A DNA stretch of 39,885 nt from Acidobacteriaceae bacterium (GCA_003140075.1 PLIO01000098.1:1-39885); one strand, 5' to 3'. Counted from the stretch's first letter, positions 16,114-24,996 are shown. Numbers and translations: made by a program. Notes: a model not told the origin generated them from the sequence alone.

Positions 16114-17184
16114 ATGTTACGCAATCTGCTCCTTAACAGGCTCGGCATCGAGCATCCGGTGATTCAGGCCCCGATGGCCGGCGGCCCGTCGACTCCGGAG
16201 CTCGTGGCCGCAGTCTCGAATGCCGGCGGTCTCGGCTCGCTGGGAGCGGCTTATCTGAAACCTGACGAAATCACCGAAGCGATCCGCCGAATCAAGTCGC
16301 TCACGAGCAAGCCATTCAGTGTGAATCTGTTTGCGGGCGGCTATCAGACCACGACGCGTCCGGACCCCAAGCCAATGCTAGCCGTTCTCGCCGAAATCCA
16401 TGAAACACTCGGGCTGCCGGCTCCGGTTCTGCCAGAGTTGCCTCCGGATCCGTTTCCAGCGCAGTTTGAGGCCGTGCTCGGTGCTGATCCTCCTATCTTC
16501 AGCTTCACGTTCGGTATTCCAAGCGCTGACGTGATGGCTCGCCTTAAAGCACGCGGCACCGCAGCGATCGGCACGGCCACGACGGTTCAAGAAGCTCATA
16601 TGCTGGCGGAGTCTGGCGTCGATGCAATTCTGGCTCAGGGCGCTGAAGCAGGCGCGCACCGCGGCACCTTTGCCGGCCCCTTTGAGGCTGCGATGATCCC
16701 GACTTGCGATCTGGTTCGCGCTATCCGTGGCGCCGTCACTTTGCCGGTGATTGCCTCGGGCGGCATCATGGATGGACACGATCTCGCGGAAGCACTTCGG
16801 GCGGGCGCGTCTGCAGCGGCGCTGGGTACCGCCTTCCTAACGTGCCCAGAGTCGGGCGCATCCGAGGCCTATAAGCGCGCGGTTCTCGCGGCCGGCGAAG
16901 ACACGACAGTGGTTACACGAGTATTCTCCGGCCGCCCTGCGCGGGGCTTGGCGAATGCATTCATCGCCAGAATGGCAGGAAGGGAGAATATGATTTTGCC
17001 CTACCCATTGCAGAACCTTTTGACCCGCGCCATGCGTGCGGCTGCGGCCAGCCGCGGCGAGAGCGGATTACTCTCGTTGTGGGCGGGCACAGGAGTTGGT
17101 CGGGCGCGCGTGCTTTCAGCAGCGGAACTCGTCAAACAACTGGTTGAGGAGATGAATATCAGCACAAATCAAGCGTCTACATAG
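16114..17184 (+). CDS. Nitronate monooxygenase / NPD-type flavin oxidoreductase
   Basis: A 356-residue TIM-barrel FMN protein. The N-terminus LGIEHPVIQAPMAGGPSTPELVAAVSNAGGLGSLGAAYL is the hallmark of the 2-nitropropane dioxygenase family; VNLFAG, AQGAEAGAHRGTF (phosphate and nitronate site with the conserved H) and PVIASGGIMDGHDLAEALRAGASAAALGTAFL complete the FMN cradle. It would oxidise alkyl nitronates or reduce quinones; the in vivo substrate is unknown. The ATG at 16114 has AAGGTG upstream; the TTG three bases earlier is dispensable. Flanked by long gaps, so probably transcribed alone. Confidence 0.88.
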   Translation: MLRNLLLNRLGIEHPVIQAPMAGGPSTPELVAAVSNAGGLGSLGAAYLKPDEITEAIRRIKSLTSKPFSVNLFAGGYQTTTRPDPKPMLAVLAEIHETLGLPAPVLPELPPDPFPAQFEAVLGADPPIFSFTFGIPSADVMARLKARGTAAIGTATTVQEAHMLAESGVDAILAQGAEAGAHRGTFAGPFEAAMIPTCDLVRAIRGAVTLPVIASGGIMDGHDLAEALRAGASAAALGTAFLTCPESGASEAYKRAVLAAGEDTTVVTRVFSGRPARGLANAFIARMAGRENMILPYPLQNLLTRAMRAAAASRGESGLLSLWAGTGVGRARVLSAAELVKQLVEEMNISTNQAST

Positions 17185-17508
17185 AAGCCGCGGAATCCCC
17201 AGTACGTCCGGGATCGGTGGGCCGCTGCGCTTCTGACGGTTGAGCGCTTTCCTTTCCGCCGGCAAATTGTCGAAGGCAAGGAATGATGGCTGTCCAATCA
17301 ACGGTCGAGAATTAACAATCAGCAATTTTTCCCTTTACCAAACTTGACACTCGCCACTTGCAAGTCCCCTCAGTCCCTGTACCTCCGGGCTTTAAACCGC
17401 GCCTGCTTGCCTTTACTGTTTTTCCCAATCCGACGGCGAACAGGTTAGAATTAGAGCACCCCACCCCCGGCGGTTTTGCATCCAATGGCTATGGCTTCGA
17501 GAAGTGCG
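17185..17508. other. Non-coding gap before the TPR gene
   Basis: About 320 bp with no supported gene. It contains a TTGACA word at 17344-17349 without a matching -10 at normal distance, a TAGAAT word near 17445, and scattered AATYAGCAATTT words at 17312-17330. I see no terminator or strong repeat; presumably it holds the promoter of the TPR gene. Confidence 0.4.
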
Positions 17509-17606
17509 CTCAGTTCTAATAGAATCATTTCTGAAAGCATCACGTCGGACGGAATCAGATTGAACAGCATCAAGTCCGGCAGAACCAACTCCAGCGTCGT
17601 CAGGTC
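17509..17606. repeat. 15-bp-period degenerate array, seven units
   Basis: A tetranucleotide of the form (A/C/G)(T/C)CA recurs at exactly 17509, 17524, 17539, 17554, 17569, 17584 and 17599, each followed two bases later by a TC/TT-like pair. The array ends where the TPR gene begins (ATG 17611). The plus frame is open (x-x-I-x-S every five residues). The minus frame is also open and reads as (D/E/N)(L/V/M) pentads inside an 82-codon ORF at 17451-17699. Confidence 0.7.
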
Positions 17607-17610
17607 CAGC

Positions 17611-19680
17611 ATGCATAAAATTTTTCGCGCTCTCTTAATTTCTTTTCTCGCAGTGGCCGCGGCCGCGCAAACCAGTCCATCCGCCCCCGCCGAGTCCAAA
17701 CCGGCTCAGGCTTCGCCGCGCAAAGTGGACCATGCCGCCGCTTACTACCACTACACCCTCGCTCACCTGTACGAAGAGCAGGTCACCGCTTACGGCCGCA
17801 GCGAGTTGGCCAACAAAGCCATGGAAGAGTATCGCCTCGCTATCGAGGCCGACCCGTCTTCCGAATTCCTCACCTCCGGCCTCGCCGAGCTCTACGTCAA
17901 GACGGGACGCATCCGCGACGCCGTGCTCGAAGCCCAGGACATCATCAAACGCGACCCCAACAATCTCGAAGCTCACAAGTTGCTCGGCCGAATTTATCTG
18001 CGCTCCCTCGGCGATATGCCGGGCAGCGGCAATGGCTCTGACAACGTCCTCAAGCTGGCCATCGAGCAGTATGAACAGATCGTCAAGATCGAACCCAGTA
18101 ATGTTGATGACCACCTTCTCCTCGGCCGCCTCTATCGCCTGAACAACGATTTGCAAAAGGCGGAAGCCGAACTCAAGATCGCGGTCAAGCTCGATCCCGA
18201 CTCCGAAGAAGCCGTCACCACTCTCGCCCTGCTCTACAGCGACGAAGGCGACACTTCTCACGCTCTCCAGGTGCTAAGCGCCGTCCCCGATACAGGCCGC
18301 TCCGCCAAGCTGTACGCCGCCCTGGGCGCCACTTACGAGCAGCGCAAGGATTACAAAAGCGCCATCGACGCGTATCAGCATGCCATTCGATTGGATCGCG
18401 ACAACCTCGATGCCATCCGCGGCCTGGCTGAGAATCTCTTAAACGACGGCCAGATTGACGCTGCCCTCGATCAGTACAAAGTGATCGCCGACGCGAATCC
18501 TGAAGACGCCCAGACCTACCTTCGTATTTCGGAGATTTACCGCCGCCAGGGCAAGTACGATCAAGCTCTCGACAGCCTGAAAAAAGCCGAAGCCATGGTC
18601 CCCGATGCCCTCGAAGTTCCATACAACATCGCGGTGGTTTACCAGGCGCAGACGCGCTACGACGAAGCCATAAAGGTTCTGCAGGATCTGCTGAAGAAAA
18701 CCGAGAAGGCCGACAATAGCTACTCCCAAGCCGACCGCAACAATCGCGGAATCTTTATCGAGCGCCTGGGCATGGTCTATCGCGACCAGGAAAACTATCC
18801 CGCGGCGGTCGAAGCCTTCCGCAAGTTGCTGACTGTCGGCGGCGAGGACAACGCCAAAACCGGCTATCAGGACATCATCGATACCTACCGCGAAGCCAAG
18901 CAATGGCCCGAAGCTACCGCCGTAGCCAAAGAAGCCGTGCAGAAACTGCCTGACGACCGCGACCTGCGCATGGTGCTGGACGCTCAACTCGCCGACACCG
19001 GCGATCCCGACAAGCCTCTCGCCGATGTCCGCTCGCTGCTCAAAGGCGCGCCGGAGGATCGCGACGTCTACATCCGCCTCTCCATCATGTACACGCGCCT
19101 GAAGCGCTGGAGTGATGCCGAGGAGTCTCTCAACAAGGCCGAACTTCTTTCCACCAAGCCCGAAGACAAGGAATATATTTACTTCCTGCGCGGCTCCACC
19201 TATGAACGCGAAAAGAAATACGACCAGGCGGAAGCTGAATTCAGGAAAGTACTCGCCGTCAACCCGCAGAGCGCCGTCACCCTCAACTATCTCGGTTACA
19301 TGAATGCCGATCGCGGCGTGCAACTCGAAGATTCGCTCAACTACATCAAGCAGGCCGTCACCCTGGAGCCCACCAACGGCGCCTACCTCGACTCCCTGGG
19401 CTGGGCCTATTTCAAGCTCGGCAAGTATGACTTGGCCGAAGAGAGCCTGACCAAGGCATCCCTGCACATGAATTCCGACCCCACCGTGCAGGATCACCTG
19501 GGCGATCTCTACCAGAAGACCGGACGCCTCAAACTGGCCGCAGCCCATTGGGAGCGCGCCGTCGAAGAGTGGAACAAAACCGTCGCTTCGGAAGTTGACA
19601 CGGATCTGCTCGTGGCCACGCAAAAGAAACTCGACGCCGCCAAAGTGCAGTTGGCTAAGGAAGGCGCGGGGCAGCAGTAA
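17611..19680 (+). CDS. Exported tetratricopeptide-repeat protein
   Basis: 689 residues from ATG 17611, which begins a clean signal peptide MHKIFRALLISFLAVAAAAQ. The frame is open for 45 more codons upstream, but these are a 15-bp repeat array and would bury the signal peptide. After a short linker about a dozen TPR units follow, e.g. AIEQYEQIVKIEPSNVDDHLLLGRLY, AIDAYQHAIRLDRDNLDAIRGLAE and AEAEFRKVLAVNPQSAVTLNYLGY. The family resembles the periplasmic BTAD/PEP-TPR scaffolds of Acidobacteriota. TPR arrays bind protein partners; none is identified here. A heptamer hairpin follows the stop codon. Confidence 0.88.
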   Translation: MHKIFRALLISFLAVAAAAQTSPSAPAESKPAQASPRKVDHAAAYYHYTLAHLYEEQVTAYGRSELANKAMEEYRLAIEADPSSEFLTSGLAELYVKTGRIRDAVLEAQDIIKRDPNNLEAHKLLGRIYLRSLGDMPGSGNGSDNVLKLAIEQYEQIVKIEPSNVDDHLLLGRLYRLNNDLQKAEAELKIAVKLDPDSEEAVTTLALLYSDEGDTSHALQVLSAVPDTGRSAKLYAALGATYEQRKDYKSAIDAYQHAIRLDRDNLDAIRGLAENLLNDGQIDAALDQYKVIADANPEDAQTYLRISEIYRRQGKYDQALDSLKKAEAMVPDALEVPYNIAVVYQAQTRYDEAIKVLQDLLKKTEKADNSYSQADRNNRGIFIERLGMVYRDQENYPAAVEAFRKLLTVGGEDNAKTGYQDIIDTYREAKQWPEATAVAKEAVQKLPDDRDLRMVLDAQLADTGDPDKPLADVRSLLKGAPEDRDVYIRLSIMYTRLKRWSDAEESLNKAELLSTKPEDKEYIYFLRGSTYEREKKYDQAEAEFRKVLAVNPQSAVTLNYLGYMNADRGVQLEDSLNYIKQAVTLEPTNGAYLDSLGWAYFKLGKYDLAEESLTKASLHMNSDPTVQDHLGDLYQKTGRLKLAAAHWERAVEEWNKTVASEVDTDLLVATQKKLDAAKVQLAKEGAGQQ

Positions 19681-19772
19681 CGAGTACCCAGTACCTAAGT
19701 ACCCAGCAAGAAATTTTCGTGCATGAAATAAGCGCCGCCGGCTTTTACTAGGTACTAGGTACTGAGTACTCG
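19681..19772. repeat. Inverted pair of heptamer tracts (TAGGTAC)
   Basis: The left arm 19681-19706 and right arm 19748-19772 both read CTRGGTAC-type heptamers ending GAGTACTCG or CGAGTAC when placed on one strand. The right arm has three words in exact 7-bp register (19749-19769). The arms are near-complete reverse complements with ~41 bp between them, and the pair fills most of the TPR-dgt gap. There is no T-tract. Confidence 0.8.
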
Positions 19773-19791
19773 CACCTGTTAAACTCCCAGA

Positions 19792-20913
19792 ATGCTGGCC
19801 GGCTACGCCGTGCAGGTGGAGCATTCCCGCGGACGCCGCTTCCCTGAACCGCCACATCCCTACCGCAACGACTTCCAGCGCGACCGCGACCGCGTCATCC
19901 ACGCCCGCGCCTTTCGCCGTCTCGAAGACAAGACCCAGGTTTTCACCCGTCGCTATTCCGATCACTTTCGCAATCGCCTCACCCACACCATCGAAGTCGC
20001 GCAGATCACCCGCACCATCGCCGCCGCGCTCGACCTCAATATAGATCTCGCCGAAGCGCTCGCCCTGGTGCATGACCTCGGCCATCCCCCCTTCGGCCAC
20101 GCCGGCGAAAAAGCTCTCGACGCCGCCATGCGTGCCCACGGCCTCTTCTTCGACCACAACCTGCACGCCCTGCGCATCGTCGAAGACTTCGAACAGCGCT
20201 ACGCTGCTTTTCCCGGCCTCAACCTCACATTCGAAGTGCGCGAAGGCATCATCAAGCACTCGCGCGATTACGACTCGGCAAGACATCCGGAGCTTTCCGA
20301 GTACTTACTCGACCAGCGACCTCCGCTCGAAGCTCAACTCATCGACTTGACCGACGAGATCGGCTACAACACCGCCGACCTCGACGATGGCTACGAAGCG
20401 CACCTGCTTACACTCGACCAAATCCGCGCCGGCGTACCGGTTTTCGAAAATTTCTTCCGTGAAGTCGAGCAACGGTATCCCAACGTTGCCGATAAGCTGA
20501 AATTCAACGAAGCCCTCAAAGGCGTGTTCAACCGTCTGGCCGGCAATCTGATCACCAACACGCAGGCCCGCCTGAAGCAGTCGGCAATCGAAACTCTGCC
20601 CGATATTCGCAAGCACAAAGAGCGCCTGGCCGCTTTCACCCCCGAAGTGGAAGCGGAACGCAAACAGATCAGAGACTTTCTCTACGAAAATCTCTATTAC
20701 AGCGTCTCGCTCGCGGGAGAAAAAGACGATGCCGAACGCATCGTCACCGAACTATTCGACTTCTGGACGAACACACCCTCGGCTCTGCCGCACTACTACC
20801 AGGAAAAAGCCGGCCAGGAATCCCTGCCCCGCGTCATCTGCGACTACATCGCCGGCATGACCGACCATTTCATCATCGAGCAGTATGAAAAACATTGCGG
20901 CAGTACGCGCTGA
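19792..20913 (+). CDS. dgt: Deoxyguanosinetriphosphate triphosphohydrolase (HD domain)
   Basis: Hydrolyses dNTPs, classically dGTP, to the nucleoside and triphosphate, controlling dNTP pools. The HD metal site is H65 (NRLTHTIEVAQ) plus H94-D95 (HDLGHPPFGHAGE), with the further conserved aspartate near DLTDEIGYNTADLDDG. The 373 residues match the short, dGTPase-like type found outside Enterobacteria. Start ATG 19792 gives MLAGYAVQVEHSRGRRFPE, running into the family core YRNDFQRDRDRVIHARAFRRLEDKTQV. The neighbouring heptamer hairpin ends 19 bp upstream, so promoter elements must lie inside or before it. Confidence 0.93.
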   Translation: MLAGYAVQVEHSRGRRFPEPPHPYRNDFQRDRDRVIHARAFRRLEDKTQVFTRRYSDHFRNRLTHTIEVAQITRTIAAALDLNIDLAEALALVHDLGHPPFGHAGEKALDAAMRAHGLFFDHNLHALRIVEDFEQRYAAFPGLNLTFEVREGIIKHSRDYDSARHPELSEYLLDQRPPLEAQLIDLTDEIGYNTADLDDGYEAHLLTLDQIRAGVPVFENFFREVEQRYPNVADKLKFNEALKGVFNRLAGNLITNTQARLKQSAIETLPDIRKHKERLAAFTPEVEAERKQIRDFLYENLYYSVSLAGEKDDAERIVTELFDFWTNTPSALPHYYQEKAGQESLPRVICDYIAGMTDHFIIEQYEKHCGSTR

Positions 20914-21025
20914 AGCGGCCGAAGCGGGAAGCGCCGTGACAGGGAAGGCACAATTTGGGAAGCCCCTCCCTTTTGAGCAGAGACTCCCCATGCACGCATA
21001 GGAAATCGACGGCTATCATTGGAGT

Positions 21026-21349
21026 ATGCACAAAATAAGGTTACCAAGGGAAGTGGACAATGTATCGAGGGCCGGGACCCATGCAACCTACCAGGGTCAA
21101 GACAAGGGCGGTCTTGACCTCCGGGATCGATACCATCCGCTTTGCAGTGCAGGCTGGACACTATTATGTAAGACGCCGAGCTGCCGCGCCTTGTGCATAA
21201 TCGAATCGGCAAATCCAGGCCAAAATGTACAGGTTATTCCAGATTCAATTTCGCAGGAGTTCGATTTTGAGTGCGGGCGCTGTCGGAAGACTCACCATTA
21301 CACGCGGGACGATGTTGAACTAAATAGTCTACCGTCATCGATCCAGTAA
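21026..21349 (+). CDS. Small protein with two CxxC-type zinc-ribbon halves
   Basis: 107 residues. LLCKTPSCRALCIIES and EFDFECGRCRKTHHYTRDDVEL provide two Cys pairs, as in short zinc-ribbon proteins; the second half reads convincingly as protein. The N-terminal ~40 residues are less convincing and the start has only a badly spaced GGAG, so the real start may be different or the 5' end altered. The function is unknown. Lies alone in a gene-poor stretch between dgt and two tiny opposite-strand genes. Confidence 0.5.
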   Translation: MHKIRLPREVDNVSRAGTHATYQGQDKGGLDLRDRYHPLCSAGWTLLCKTPSCRALCIIESANPGQNVQVIPDSISQEFDFECGRCRKTHHYTRDDVELNSLPSSIQ

Positions 21350-21581
21350 ACATTCGCGGCGCACATCAACAGAGACCGGCACAATCCGAAGGAAGCCACG
21401 CGTGAGTTGTCTCCAGAAGGCCGGGTCCGCAGCTACTGACTTTTCGGGGCGCTGCGTCGAACTGCGACAGTTAACGTAACATCACGGTCACACTCGTTGA
21501 CTCTGCAGTCGGCTAAATTTTCAATGAGCGTAATCGCCCTGGTTACGTCAATTGTGACCGATTGTCCCCGCTAAAGAACAG

Positions 21582-21755
21582 TCAGCTCTTCCAGCGATGA
21601 TCGCTGTAATCAATGTTTGTCTGAAATCTGATTTCCATATCGTGCATGTGCTCTGTTCTCGTTTTCAACGCTTCGTCCAACGCAAGAATGAGATCCCTGA
21701 ACGTCGCAGGGCTTGGCTGATCCTTGGCCGGCGTTCCGAGATTCATGTCGCTCAT
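21582..21755 (-). CDS. 57-residue hypothetical protein
   Basis: A short open frame starting ATG directly after the TAA of the gene upstream (no gap). It reads SDMNLGTPAKDQPSPATFRD, then LILALDEALKTRTEHMHDMEIRFQT, an amphipathic helix, then NIDYSDHRWKS. No family is recognised. Support is the tight coupling to the upstream gene and sensible codon choice; there is no independent evidence of expression. Confidence 0.5.
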   Translation of the reverse strand: MSDMNLGTPAKDQPSPATFRDLILALDEALKTRTEHMHDMEIRFQTNIDYSDHRWKS

Positions 21756-21935
21756 TTAGGAGTTCCCATTTTTCTCGTTTATGTCATCTTCGGTGTGGCC
21801 GAACGATGGCAACTTGTATGGAGAACGACCAAGCAGTTCGTTGGCTTTATCGAACATTTCCAGCAGCCTCGCCGCGCTAGGATCTGTAGCGGCACGAGCT
21901 GCGAGCAGGGGGCGCACTTGTTCAGACACAGACAT
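21756..21935 (-). CDS. 59-residue hypothetical protein
   Basis: Starts at ATG (complement of 21933-21935) with GGAG nine bases upstream; a TTG 15 bases earlier is the alternative. The product runs MSVSEQVRPLLAARAATDPS, then a helix AARLLEMFDKANELLG, then a polar tail. Not recognised. It is head-to-tail with the 57-residue gene, forming a two-gene unit of tiny proteins. Confidence 0.5.
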   Translation of the reverse strand: MSVSEQVRPLLAARAATDPSAARLLEMFDKANELLGRSPYKLPSFGHTEDDINEKNGNS

Positions 21936-22178
21936 AGTCTTATTCTCCAACCCTCAGCTTACCCATCATCGAGACTGCAGAACCGCTCAAAAATGCTCAC
22001 TTGGGAAAGTCTGAGTAAGATCTAATCCAGCGCAGCAAGGTCTCATTGGCATTGTTGGATCTGGAGGGCAACCCGCCATTGAGCCCGCATCCAGTAGTGC
22101 GTTACAGAGAACCGATTGCTGTTGAAACATCTCATTGACCGCTCTTTCGATCTCCTTAAATCTATCCGTGCGACTGCC

Positions 22179-23750
22179 TCATCGAGTTCCCGCCACCCCC
22201 GCCACCACATCAAATAAAATCCGCGGCCCGCGCCGCACTTCTTCCACGCGAATGCGTTCGTCGTTGCCATGCTCCGTGTTGCCTTCTTCTTCCGTCGCCG
22301 TGTAAGGACAGAACCCGTACGCATCGATCCCCAGCGGCCGGTAGAGCTGATTCTCCGTGTATCCGCTGGTAATGTGCGGCGCCACTGGCGTGTCCGGGAA
22401 ATATTTCGCCGAGACTTTGCGAATTACCTCGTACAGCCCAGTATTCGTAGGCGAGTAGTTCGCCACGCGAAACTCCGGGTCCAGCGGCTCGACCGTCACA
22501 TTGGGATCATCCACCACTCGCCGGATCTGCTCCAGCAGCGCCGTCGGGTCTCCACCCGGCAAAATGCGCACGTCCAGGTTCGCCCACGCCTCCGGCGGGA
22601 TCACATTGGTTTGCTCCGACCCGCCCAGCATCGTCAGCGAAATCGTGTCGCGCAACAGAAAATTCAGCGACTGATCCTTCTCCACATCCTGCTGAAATTT
22701 CTTATCCTCAGTCGCTTTTCGTATGTTGCGATACTCCCGCGCCTGCTCCGGCGGTTCGTAGGGCGCCATGTCCCGCAGGAATTCCTCCACCACCGGCAAC
22801 ACTTTCAGCGGCGTGCGATAGGCCAAAATCCGGTTTAGCGCGTGCACCAGACGATTCGGTGCCGAATCCGCATTCGGCCGCGATGCATGTCCCGGACGCC
22901 CGTGTGCCACCACATGCAACCAGAACGTCGTCTTCTCCCCCACATCCACGCCCACATATTTCACCTTGCCATTTTCCAGCAGATTCTCTCCGCCTTCATT
23001 GATCAGAAACTCCGCATTCTCCAGCAGATCGCGCTGATGCGCGATGAACCATTCGCTGCCCGTGTCCAGCACTTCTTCATCGGCCACAGCCAGGAAAATC
23101 ACGTCGCGGTCGAGTTCGACCTTCTCCCGTTTCAGCATAACCATCACTACCAACTGCGCCAGGCCTTCATCTTTCATGTCCTGCGCCCCGCGTCCCCACA
23201 GCCAGCCATCTTTAATCTCGCCGCCGAATGGCGGAACTTTCCAGTGCGCCGCATCGCTGGTAACAACATCCATATGATTGAGCAGAACGATCGGCCGCTG
23301 CGCTTGCGCCGTGGTATGCGGCAAGCGCGCCCACAAGTCGCCGCGTCCCGGCACGTATTCGAACGCGCGATTCTCAATTCCTTCCTTGTCAAGAATCCTC
23401 TTGTAGAAAGCAACCGCGCGCATCTCATGCCCCGGAGGATTGGTGGTATCGATGCGCAGATACTCCTGCATCCATGCCACAGCCAGATCGGAATACTCCT
23501 GCAAATGATCCGAAGGAATGCGCGAAGAAGCCAGGGCAGGAGTAGGCTCTTCCAGAGAAGCGCCCGTCTCAACGAAAAGTGGTTCGGCAGAACCAGTTCC
23601 AGCGGAAGCCTGACTCACCACACTGAACAGCGCTGCGAACGCCATCAAGATGGCACGTCTCCGAAACCGTCCCCGCCTTTCTCCACACCCATCCCCACAT
23701 TCCCGACTGCCAAGTCCCCAAGTCGATCCCAAAGTTCGTCCTCCGTCCAC
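22179..23750 (-). CDS. M20 family metallopeptidase, exported
   Basis: Di-zinc carboxypeptidase/dipeptidase of about 500 residues. Metal ligands appear in VLLNHMDVV (H), WGRGAQDMKD (bridging D), VADEEVLDTGS (catalytic E and ligand E), and a final H in EEGNTEHGNDERI. IDTTNPPGHE and the lid-domain HGRPGHASRP are typical. A hydrophobic stretch (AILMAFAALFSVVSQASAG) is a likely signal peptide. The start is uncertain: GTG at 23750 gives the full frame, TTG at 23730-23732 has GGAGG seven bases upstream, and ATG at 23645 would leave a short n-region. No neighbour points to a substrate. Confidence 0.88.
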   Translation of the reverse strand: MDGGRTLGSTWGLGSRECGDGCGERRGRFRRRAILMAFAALFSVVSQASAGTGSAEPLFVETGASLEEPTPALASSRIPSDHLQEYSDLAVAWMQEYLRIDTTNPPGHEMRAVAFYKRILDKEGIENRAFEYVPGRGDLWARLPHTTAQAQRPIVLLNHMDVVTSDAAHWKVPPFGGEIKDGWLWGRGAQDMKDEGLAQLVVMVMLKREKVELDRDVIFLAVADEEVLDTGSEWFIAHQRDLLENAEFLINEGGENLLENGKVKYVGVDVGEKTTFWLHVVAHGRPGHASRPNADSAPNRLVHALNRILAYRTPLKVLPVVEEFLRDMAPYEPPEQAREYRNIRKATEDKKFQQDVEKDQSLNFLLRDTISLTMLGGSEQTNVIPPEAWANLDVRILPGGDPTALLEQIRRVVDDPNVTVEPLDPEFRVANYSPTNTGLYEVIRKVSAKYFPDTPVAPHITSGYTENQLYRPLGIDAYGFCPYTATEEEGNTEHGNDERIRVEEVRRGPRILFDVVAGVAGTR

Positions 23751-24077
23751 GCGACCAATGCACGCAGTTTTTATATCAGGTTTGCCAAAATTACCCTGCC
23801 CGGAACCGCCGGTCTACCCTTTCAGCCGTGCCAGCGGTACAATGTCTATAGATATCAATGGTTTAGCTCTTTAGCCTGAAATCGCATTTTGGCATCAGAC
23901 CTGTAATAGAAATAACCGGCACCGCCGTATTATGATGCCTCAGTTTTGAGATTGTTCGGGCCTGCGTTGCGTCAGCGCATGCCGGTAGTTTTAGGGGACG
24001 CAATTAAAAATCACGCAACACGCCCGTTTTGGCGTGTGGAGCCCCAAAACGCTCCCCCAACTTGGAGGAAGTTTCTT
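23751..24077 (+). promoter_or_regulatory. Promoter region and structured 5' leader of the OmpA-family gene
   Basis: The 327-bp gap between divergent genes. A TATTATGAT stretch at 23928-23936 could be the -10 of the OmpA-like gene; the -35 is not clear. The leader forms two back-to-back hairpins: ACACGCC/GGCGTGT (24018-24024 with 24031-24037) and GGAGC/GCTCC (24038-24042 with 24051-24055). An alternative 8-bp pairing CGTTTTGG/CCAAAACG (24025-24032 with 24044-24051) joins the two loops and is incompatible with both stems. GGAGGAA (24065-24071) follows before the ATG. Confidence 0.5.
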
Positions 24078-24938
24078 ATGAACACCCGCATTCTGATTAC
24101 ATTGCCCCTGGCCGCTGTGCTGGCATTTCCAGCCCTCGCCCAGACTTCGTCTTCCGATACTCCAGCCGCCTCGTCGGCCGCCACCACTCAGTCCACCGAT
24201 ACCGCCACCGGCAAACAACCTCTTCAGCCGCCCAGCCGGGAAGGTTTCTGGGGACGTGTAAACCCATTTGCCCGCAAGAACTACGTGAAGCGCCAGACCG
24301 ATCCCATCCGCGACCGCGTCAACGAACTGGACGACCTGACCGCCGCTAACGGCAAATCGATCAAAGACACCGATACCCGCGCCCAGGCCGGTATCAGGCT
24401 GGCTTCCGACAAGGCCAATGAAGCCGATCAGCACGCCATTGATGCTGGTAACAAGGCCACCGTGGCCCAGCAGAGCGCGCAGCAGGCCACCGCCCGGATC
24501 CAGACCGTCGAAACCGTAGTCGGCAACATCGACCAGTACAAAGCCTCGAACCAGACTGAAATCCGTTTCCGGCCCGGCCAGACCGTGCTGAGTAAGAACG
24601 CCAAGGATGCTCTCGATGAGATGGCGAACACGGTGAAGGGCCAGCGCGGCTACATCATCGAAGTGCAGGGCTTCTCTTCCGGCAAGGGCCAGATCGCAAT
24701 TCAGAACTCGCAGAAGATGGCCGAGTCCGTGGTCCGTTACATGGTGCTCAATCACGAGATTCCGGTTTACCGCATTTACCTGGTCGGTATGGGCAATGCC
24801 CCGGTTGAGGGTGCGGACGCCAAGCACCTCAGCGGCGGGCGTGTCGAAATCAGCCTGCTGAAGAATGATCTGGAGCAGCTTTCCAGTAATTCCGCGGCCC
24901 CTATGGCCAGCGCCGATCAGCAGCAGCAACCGAAGTAG
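24078..24938 (+). CDS. OmpA-family outer-membrane/periplasmic protein
   Basis: 286 residues from ATG 24078 (GGAGGAA seven bases upstream); the frame open to 23946 is the leader RNA. The signal peptide is MNTRILITLPLAAVLAFPALAQ. A Ser/Thr/Ala-rich stretch follows, then FWGRVNPFARKNYVKRQTDP, then a long heptad-like helix (residues ~85-160, DRVNELDDLTAANGKSIKD...). The C-terminal OmpA domain has IRFRPGQTVLSKNAKDALDEMA and IEVQGFSSGKG with SQKMAESVVRYM, which would bind peptidoglycan. There is no N-terminal beta barrel, so it is a coiled-coil spacer plus OmpA anchor. Followed by a strong terminator. Confidence 0.9.
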   Translation: MNTRILITLPLAAVLAFPALAQTSSSDTPAASSAATTQSTDTATGKQPLQPPSREGFWGRVNPFARKNYVKRQTDPIRDRVNELDDLTAANGKSIKDTDTRAQAGIRLASDKANEADQHAIDAGNKATVAQQSAQQATARIQTVETVVGNIDQYKASNQTEIRFRPGQTVLSKNAKDALDEMANTVKGQRGYIIEVQGFSSGKGQIAIQNSQKMAESVVRYMVLNHEIPVYRIYLVGMGNAPVEGADAKHLSGGRVEISLLKNDLEQLSSNSAAPMASADQQQQPK

Positions 24939-24996
24939 TTAGGGATCGCAACTCGCGTGGACCCGAGGGGCGACTCGCTCAAGTCACCTCCCCGGA

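Noticed and set aside
17476..17610. 45-residue N-terminal extension of the TPR protein
   Set aside because: It would bury the signal peptide and is made of the 15-bp repeat array.
18439..20286. 615-codon open frame on the minus strand
   Set aside because: Antisense shadow of the TPR and dgt genes in GC-rich DNA; the plus-strand proteins have clear motifs throughout.
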